DNA of 64,000 nucleotides from CAYRHN01 sp964424115 (lineage in GTDB: Bacteria; Chloroflexota; Anaerolineae; Anaerolineales; Anaerolineaceae): the NCBI GenBank assembly GCA_964424115.1, contig CAYRHN010000011.1:62001-126000 (forward strand). Reading direction: 5' to 3'. The position numbers and the translations under genes are program-made. Shown here one piece after another: positions 59,390-64,000 of this stretch. Numbering within the stretch: the stretch's first letter is position 1; each line of letters begins with the position of its first letter. The notes beneath the pieces were generated by a model that saw nothing but the letters and a program-made list of their open reading frames with translations, had not been told where the DNA came from and did not search any database.

Positions 59390-60338
59390 GTTATGTGAAG
59401 CCATAAAAGGGTTTATCCTTGCGCGAACCGCAGACGGATGCAGCCCGAGCACCATTGAACAATATCGCTGGGCGTTGGATCGCCTGGCCAGCAGGGTGGA
59501 AAAACCGATCAAAGAAATTACTTTGGAAGATTTGCGCGGCTTTCTGGCCTGGCTGCATACCGAATACAAACCCACCCGTCCTAATAAAGATCAAAGCCCG
59601 TTATCTGGCGCCAGCATGTTTGCTGCCTGGAAATCTATCAAGGCATTTTATTCCTGGGTCTCAGCAGAATTGGGAATCCCGCGTGTGGATCGCATCCCGC
59701 GGCCGCGTTTCAGTTCGCCGGAGGTGCGTCCTTTTACTGAGGACGAAGTACATGCGTTGATCAAGGCTGCCGATAAGACCGTTTTGGCAGAGACCAAAGG
59801 CCGGAAGGCTTTTTCAATGCGCCGGCCCACGGCTTTGCGAGATAAAGCCATTGTGCTAGTTTTGCTGGATACCGGTCTGCGCGTAGGGGAACTGTGCCGC
59901 CTGCGTATTCAGGATGTCAATTTGGAAAGCGGGGAGGTGCGTGTGCAGCCATTTCGCTCCTCGCTCAAGTCCAGGCCGCGCACTGTTCCGATTGGCTCTG
60001 CCACGCGCCGCGCGGTATGGCGTTATCTGTCCGAGGAAAAGCGCAAGCCGAACGATCTACTTTTCTTGTCCGCGGAGGAAAAACCGATGAACCGTACCTC
60101 AGCGCGCCAGATGCTCAACCGCCTGGGCCAACGCGCCGGCGTGCAGGACTGCCACCCACACAAGTTTCGCCACTCCTTTGCAATCCTTTTCTTACGCAAT
60201 GGCGGGGATGTGTTCACCCTCCAGCGTTTGTTGGGACATTCCTCATTGGAGATGGTACGGCATTACCTGGCAATTGCGCAGTCTGATCTGGAAACAGCTC
60301 ACCGGCGGGCGAGTCCGGTCGACAATTGGAGGTTGTGA
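59373..60338 (+). CDS. Tyrosine recombinase/integrase
   Basis: A 321-aa XerC/D-like phage-type integrase. Residues 1-105 are a SAM-like core-binding domain (SPSTIEQYRWALDRLA). The catalytic domain has Arg170 in DTGLRVGEL, His263 and Arg266 in HPHKFRHS, His289 in LLGHSS and the nucleophile Tyr298 in VRHYLAIA, so it should be active. It lies 69 bp after the CCA-encoding tRNA-Pro 3' end, in the same direction, as in many tRNA-targeted islands. Its start region sits inside a palindrome. Downstream DNA is A+T-richer. Confidence 0.95.
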   Translation: MTADLMLCEAIKGFILARTADGCSPSTIEQYRWALDRLASRVEKPIKEITLEDLRGFLAWLHTEYKPTRPNKDQSPLSGASMFAAWKSIKAFYSWVSAELGIPRVDRIPRPRFSSPEVRPFTEDEVHALIKAADKTVLAETKGRKAFSMRRPTALRDKAIVLVLLDTGLRVGELCRLRIQDVNLESGEVRVQPFRSSLKSRPRTVPIGSATRRAVWRYLSEEKRKPNDLLFLSAEEKPMNRTSARQMLNRLGQRAGVQDCHPHKFRHSFAILFLRNGGDVFTLQRLLGHSSLEMVRHYLAIAQSDLETAHRRASPVDNWRL

Positions 60339-60366
60339 TACTTTCGATGAAAATTTAGTCAAATGT

Positions 60367-60372
60367 TATAAT
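60367..60372 (+). promoter_or_regulatory. -10 element of the propeller/clostripain gene
   Basis: A perfect TATAAT 37 bp before the ATG at 60409, with TTCGAT 18 bp upstream as a weak -35. It begins the A+T-rich part of the island. Confidence 0.5.
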
Positions 60373-60408
60373 TTCTTAACGCATCTGCTTTCCAGGAGAG
60401 ATTTTTAC

Positions 60409-63150
60409 ATGAACCGAATCATTATTGCAATCACATTGATCCTGATCCTTTCGTTTTCGTCTGCGGAGGCTGCTGCCACAATCCAGACGGCGGGGGTAAC
60501 AACGCAGGTATCTGTATCCTCGACTGGAGAGCAGGCGAATTTGGATACAACTGACGTGAGAATTTCTGGAAATGGGCGATATGTTGTTTTTACTTCAGAT
60601 GCCACAAATCTTGTACCAGGTGACTGTCGCAATGTGTATCTATTTGATCGACAAACTGGTCAAACATCTTGCATCTCAATTTCTCCGTCTGGTGTGTTTG
60701 GGAATGGGTATTCGTGGTCACCAACCATAAATTATGACGGGCGATACATTGCTTTTGGGACCAATGCAAACAACTTGATTCCTGGTGCAAATGGTTGGGA
60801 ACATATCTATGTTCGAGATATGCAAACCAATGAATTGGTAATCGTAGATGTTTCTTCCAGTGAGGTTCAGGGTAATAATATGTCCTTCGCTGTGACTATA
60901 TCGGATAATGGGCGTATTGCTGCGTTTGACTCTAGGGCTTCGAATTTGGTAGCTAATGACAGCAATAGCAAAGACGATGTATTCGTTCGCGATTTGGTGG
61001 CCGGAACAACAAACCGCGTTTCAACATCATCCTCTGCGGAACAATCGAATGGAGATTCCTGTTTGATGTCCATTTCAGCAGATGGCCGTTACGTAGTTTT
61101 TGAATCTCTTGCATCTAACCTGGTTGACGGGGATACGAATGGGGTAGGGGATGTATTCGTTAAGGATATACAAAGCGGCGTGACCGAACGCATTTCGGTT
61201 TCGACAAGCGGTACTCAGGCGAATGGGTCATCTGGAACATGCCTGCCAGGCAAGATATCTTCCGATGGACGATATGTTGCTTTCCCTTCTATGGCTTCCA
61301 ATTTGGTAGATTATGATACGAATGGAACAGGGGATGTGTTCATACGGGATCGGCAGACAGGTCAAACGATCCTGGTGTCGGTATCCTCAAGCGGGACGCA
61401 GGGGAACTTAGGTGCTGACACCATAGCCATCTCAAACAACGGACAATTCGTAGCTTTTAGTTCAGGTTCCACTAACTTGGTGGAAGGTGACACCAACGGA
61501 AAGAATGATATTTTCCTGCACAACCTGCTGACTGGAGAAACCACTTTGATCTCGCTATCTACAGGCGGGCTTCAAGGAAATAAAAATTCATCCTATCCGT
61601 CTATTTCTGTCGATGGCGGGGTGGTTGCGTTTGTCTCCGATGCCACCAACTTTGTCCCAGGGGACACCAATAACATGCAGGATGCATTTGTCACTGATCT
61701 GGGTTCCACTTATAAAGTTTCGGGAATAACGAAACTCACAGACGGCAGACCTTTGCCCGGAGTCAAGATCAGCGATGGTCATGGGCGGTCAGCAATCTCG
61801 GCCTCAGATGGCACGTATACATTGCTCGGATTGCCCAATGGAACTTACACCATCGCCGCTGAAAAGCGCGGCTATACCATTCCGGTAGCGACCAGTTCCA
61901 TCTCAATTTATGGCTCCGATCTTTATAATCTGGATTTTGTTGCCGACATTTCCGATTGGACATTGATCTATTATCTGGCTGGGGATAGCGGCGATGAGCT
62001 AAGTACCACTTATCCATTGATTTTCAATCAATTGGAAGCGGGTGCAGGCAATGCTGGCGTCTCTGTTGTGGCCATGTGGGATCAAGCTGGGGAAGGGAAC
62101 AGCGCTTATTATTGGGTCAAACCGGACGACAATCTCAGTGTTCTGGCAAATTATATTGATGGAGAAGACATCTGGCCGCAAGGAGAACTTCACACAGGGT
62201 ATCCAGCAACATTGACAGTCTACCTTGATTGGGCGATGACCTGGTTCCCCGCTAACCATTATGCGGTCATTCTGGATGACCACGGATCCGGTTTGGGGGG
62301 AGCGATGTTGGATACGACCAATGGCAGGCGGATGATTTCGATTGACGAGATCCAATCCTCAATGGAGGATGTAGTTGGAGACCATCAGAAACTAGATGTT
62401 CTGGTGATGAATGCTTGCCTAATGGGATTGGCAGAAGATGGGTACGAGTTCCGCACTGTGACAGACTATTATGTTGCCAGCGAGGATAACCAAACGGCCT
62501 ATGCACCTGGATACACCCTCACAATTTCACGGATTGTTTCTGGTATGGATTCATTAATAGTTGCAAAAGCATTTGTGGACGGCTATGCGGACGAGATGGA
62601 ATACAGGAATCTGGATTACACCATGTCTGTAGCGGATCTAAACAAGGCATTGGACCTGCGATTAGCGGTTGGTCTTTTAGCCAGGGATCTGGATATCGAT
62701 ATTGAATCTAACGCTGCAAGAATCATGTCAATTCAGCAAAATGATGTGCGTAAATTTCCTCAGAGCTATATAGACTTGTTCGATTTTGCAGAAATCATCC
62801 AGAGTGAATTTACAGATCCGGCCATTCAAAATTCCGCCCAGTCTGTAATGACTTTAATTGATGACGAGTACATTGTCTATAACCGCAGTAGCTTCGCGGA
62901 TGCTCATGGGGTATCCATATTTTTCCCTGACAACCCCAGCAGTTATTACAATGGTGTGCTCTACGATTTTGCATCTGGGACGGATTGGGGCGCCAAGAGC
63001 ATCCGGGCTAAAGAAATTCTGGTATGGGGCAATTTGCTAGTGAACATTTTTGGCGTGGTTGACCCTGACGCTGAAGATGACCCAACGCCACCCGATCCAG
63101 TTTCGAAAGCGATCTTTTACTCAATATTCTTGCCAGCAATCCAACGGTAA
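60409..63150 (+). CDS. Secreted beta-propeller plus clostripain-like (C11) protease
   Basis: A 913-aa secreted protein. The start at 60409 follows CAGGAGAG and opens a signal peptide (IIIAITLILILSFSSAEAAA). Residues about 28-430 contain PD40/TolB-like propeller repeats (DGRYVAFPSMASNLVDYDTN, DVFIRDRQTGQT), 430-500 a carboxypeptidase-regulatory-like Ig fold (DGTYTLLGLPNGTYTIAAEK), and 510-880 a peptidase family C11 (clostripain-like) domain with catalytic His625 in LDDHGSG and Cys670 in MNACLMG. The end, FYSIFLPAIQR, repeats the hydrophobic-Pro-Arg tail of the giant protein at 8927. It lies in A+T-rich DNA downstream of the integrase and is probably island cargo. Confidence 0.9.
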   Translation: MNRIIIAITLILILSFSSAEAAATIQTAGVTTQVSVSSTGEQANLDTTDVRISGNGRYVVFTSDATNLVPGDCRNVYLFDRQTGQTSCISISPSGVFGNGYSWSPTINYDGRYIAFGTNANNLIPGANGWEHIYVRDMQTNELVIVDVSSSEVQGNNMSFAVTISDNGRIAAFDSRASNLVANDSNSKDDVFVRDLVAGTTNRVSTSSSAEQSNGDSCLMSISADGRYVVFESLASNLVDGDTNGVGDVFVKDIQSGVTERISVSTSGTQANGSSGTCLPGKISSDGRYVAFPSMASNLVDYDTNGTGDVFIRDRQTGQTILVSVSSSGTQGNLGADTIAISNNGQFVAFSSGSTNLVEGDTNGKNDIFLHNLLTGETTLISLSTGGLQGNKNSSYPSISVDGGVVAFVSDATNFVPGDTNNMQDAFVTDLGSTYKVSGITKLTDGRPLPGVKISDGHGRSAISASDGTYTLLGLPNGTYTIAAEKRGYTIPVATSSISIYGSDLYNLDFVADISDWTLIYYLAGDSGDELSTTYPLIFNQLEAGAGNAGVSVVAMWDQAGEGNSAYYWVKPDDNLSVLANYIDGEDIWPQGELHTGYPATLTVYLDWAMTWFPANHYAVILDDHGSGLGGAMLDTTNGRRMISIDEIQSSMEDVVGDHQKLDVLVMNACLMGLAEDGYEFRTVTDYYVASEDNQTAYAPGYTLTISRIVSGMDSLIVAKAFVDGYADEMEYRNLDYTMSVADLNKALDLRLAVGLLARDLDIDIESNAARIMSIQQNDVRKFPQSYIDLFDFAEIIQSEFTDPAIQNSAQSVMTLIDDEYIVYNRSSFADAHGVSIFFPDNPSSYYNGVLYDFASGTDWGAKSIRAKEILVWGNLLVNIFGVVDPDAEDDPTPPDPVSKAIFYSIFLPAIQR

Positions 63151-63876
63151 GATTGTGATAAGAACAAAAGAGAATTCTAGGCGCGATGTCATGGCATTCT
63201 CGCTTTATGTTCATCTGACTTCTGAAGTCATGGGGACGCCAAAAGCCTGCCCGTGGTGCTTTTCTGTGTTCATAAAAAAACCAAATATATCCAAAACGAG
63301 CCCAAAACCAGCTCAAAATCAACTCTGAAATCGTTCCGTAGTTCACAAAAATCGCAAAAAGCATTTTGCCAATTCATAAAATATTAAATAAGCCGATTTT
63401 TAGCCTGTTTTAAGACCGTTTTTGACCATTTTATTGTAAATAGCGACCCAAAAAAATGTGGAGTTAATTAAGGGGTCTGTATTCACAAAAAATAAAGTTG
63501 CTCTGGGATGATAGGTGTAAAAATTCAAGCCACTGAGTGAGGGGGGCACCCAGCAGCTTGATGGAACCAGTGTAAAGCGGGTTGTTAATGTTGTCAAGCA
63601 AAAATGCTTACTTAAAACAATTCAGATATTTAATTTCTTTGTGAAAACAGAATTGAGCAGTTCCTTCTAATCGGGATAAATGTAATTGTGAATATATAAT
63701 AATTAGAATTGCTATCGCCAGGTTAAATGGATAGAATAAACATCAAGGTGGTCGAACAATCCTTGCAGAATAGCTCAAAATGGGTTAACTTACAAAGCAA
63801 TTGGTAACCCAGGATTTGCGGGCGGAATTTGTGGGGAGTGAAGATAAAGGGAATCAAATTATTAACAGGGAGAAGA
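63151..63876. other. 726-bp A+T-rich region without a credible gene
   Basis: Runs of A and T, no ribosome-binding site with a long frame, and no clear hairpin. A TATAAT at 63695-63700 might belong to a promoter for the gene at 63877, about 180 bp away. A short plus-strand frame (to 63328) and a minus-strand frame (to 63008) show no recognisable protein features. I see nothing else. Confidence 0.6.
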
Positions 63877-64000
63877 ATGAAAAATCTTGTTCTCGGTTCT
63901 CGGTCAGTAAGAACTTGCTTGTCTATTCTCATGGCTTTTGCGATTCTAATTCAAGTGGTCTTGCCAGTTTCTGCATCTACTGGTTCGTGGACAGGTACAG
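63877..64000 (+). CDS. Start of a secreted protein (cut by window edge)
   Basis: The last 124 bases encode MKNLVLGSRSVRTC followed by a hydrophobic core LSILMAFAILIQVVLPVSAS and a likely cleavage site, then TGSWTGT, so a Sec signal peptide with the mature protein outside the window. GGGAGAAG precedes the ATG. Base composition is like the A+T-rich island DNA. Function cannot be told from 41 codons. Confidence 0.7.
   Translation, partial: MKNLVLGSRSVRTCLSILMAFAILIQVVLPVSASTGSWTGT

Noticed and set aside
63008..63364. Minus-strand 118-codon frame at the end of the clostripain gene
   Set aside because: It overlaps the coding end of a well-supported gene, lacks a ribosome-binding site and has no recognisable domain.

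Overview
The window is 64 kb of dense, G+C-rich bacterial chromosome. It most resembles an anaerobic member of the Chloroflexota (Anaerolineae-like); this is an inference. Supporting signs are secreted multi-domain proteins with CSLREA/beta-helix regions and Thr/Pro-rich linkers, a Thr/Pro-rich lipoprotein, an L31 protein with an extra C-terminal domain, a SAM-I riboswitch on metK, and secreted proteins ending in a short hydrophobic-Pro-hydrophobic-Arg tail. No rRNA is present to settle the taxonomy.

Layout. (1) 1-8623, minus strand: one tightly packed operon read from 8623 downwards: zinc-ribbon membrane protein, PfkB kinase, ParA, ParB, amidohydrolase, two histidine kinases, a response regulator, a 100-aa protein and the N-terminal part of a CpaF/TadA secretion ATPase cut by the window edge. 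(2) 8.9-16.2 kb: a single 2435-codon secreted protein. (3) 16.3-24.3 kb: housekeeping genes and RNA genes: a four-TM protein, tRNA(CAU), tRNA-Arg, a ferritin-like/VIT1 protein, a YugP-type metalloprotease, metK with its SAM-I riboswitch, tRNA-Leu, a DivIC/FtsL-like protein, UDP-glucose dehydrogenase and folD. (4) 24.3-42.9 kb, plus strand: a purine/nucleoside catabolism cluster: 8-oxoguanine deaminase, adenine deaminase, GntR/UTRA regulator, YgeY, YgeW, carbamate kinase, BMP-type nucleoside ABC transporter (lipoprotein, double ATPase, two permeases), two fold-type-II PLP enzymes, a glycosyltransferase, an unknown protein and a hydantoinase. It resembles the E. coli ygeW-ygeX-ygeY-hyuA-yqeA-ssnA gene set, but ygeX is absent and the two PLP enzymes occupy the cluster. 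(5) 42.9-46.5 kb: three membrane subunits related to NuoM/NuoN, directly downstream of the hydantoinase. (6) 46.6-55.9 kb: coiled-coil protein, SelB, L21-L27-L31, thymidine kinase, hypoxanthine phosphoribosyltransferase, a CCA-adding-type nucleotidyltransferase, an alpha/beta hydrolase and a patatin. (7) 55.9-59.0 kb, minus strand: a large anchored protein, an SppA-type peptidase and a GNAT acetyltransferase. (8) 59.2-64 kb: tRNA-Pro with an encoded CCA, followed 69 bp later by a complete tyrosine integrase and then markedly A+T-richer DNA with a propeller/clostripain protease and the start of another secreted protein: the left end of a probable integrated island.

How it fits together. The purine cluster could import nucleosides or bases, deaminate them, open and process hydantoin/ureido intermediates and recover ATP through carbamoyl transfer and carbamate kinase. 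YgeY, YgeW and SsnA-type genes are the families historically annotated as 'selenium metabolism', and a selB gene lies 5 kb downstream, consistent with selenoenzyme-dependent purine breakdown elsewhere in the genome. The best candidates for undescribed biology are the altered PLP/unknown-protein part of that cluster, its structured leader RNA, the NuoM/N-like membrane module lacking canonical lysines, and the C-terminal tail shared by the big secreted proteins.
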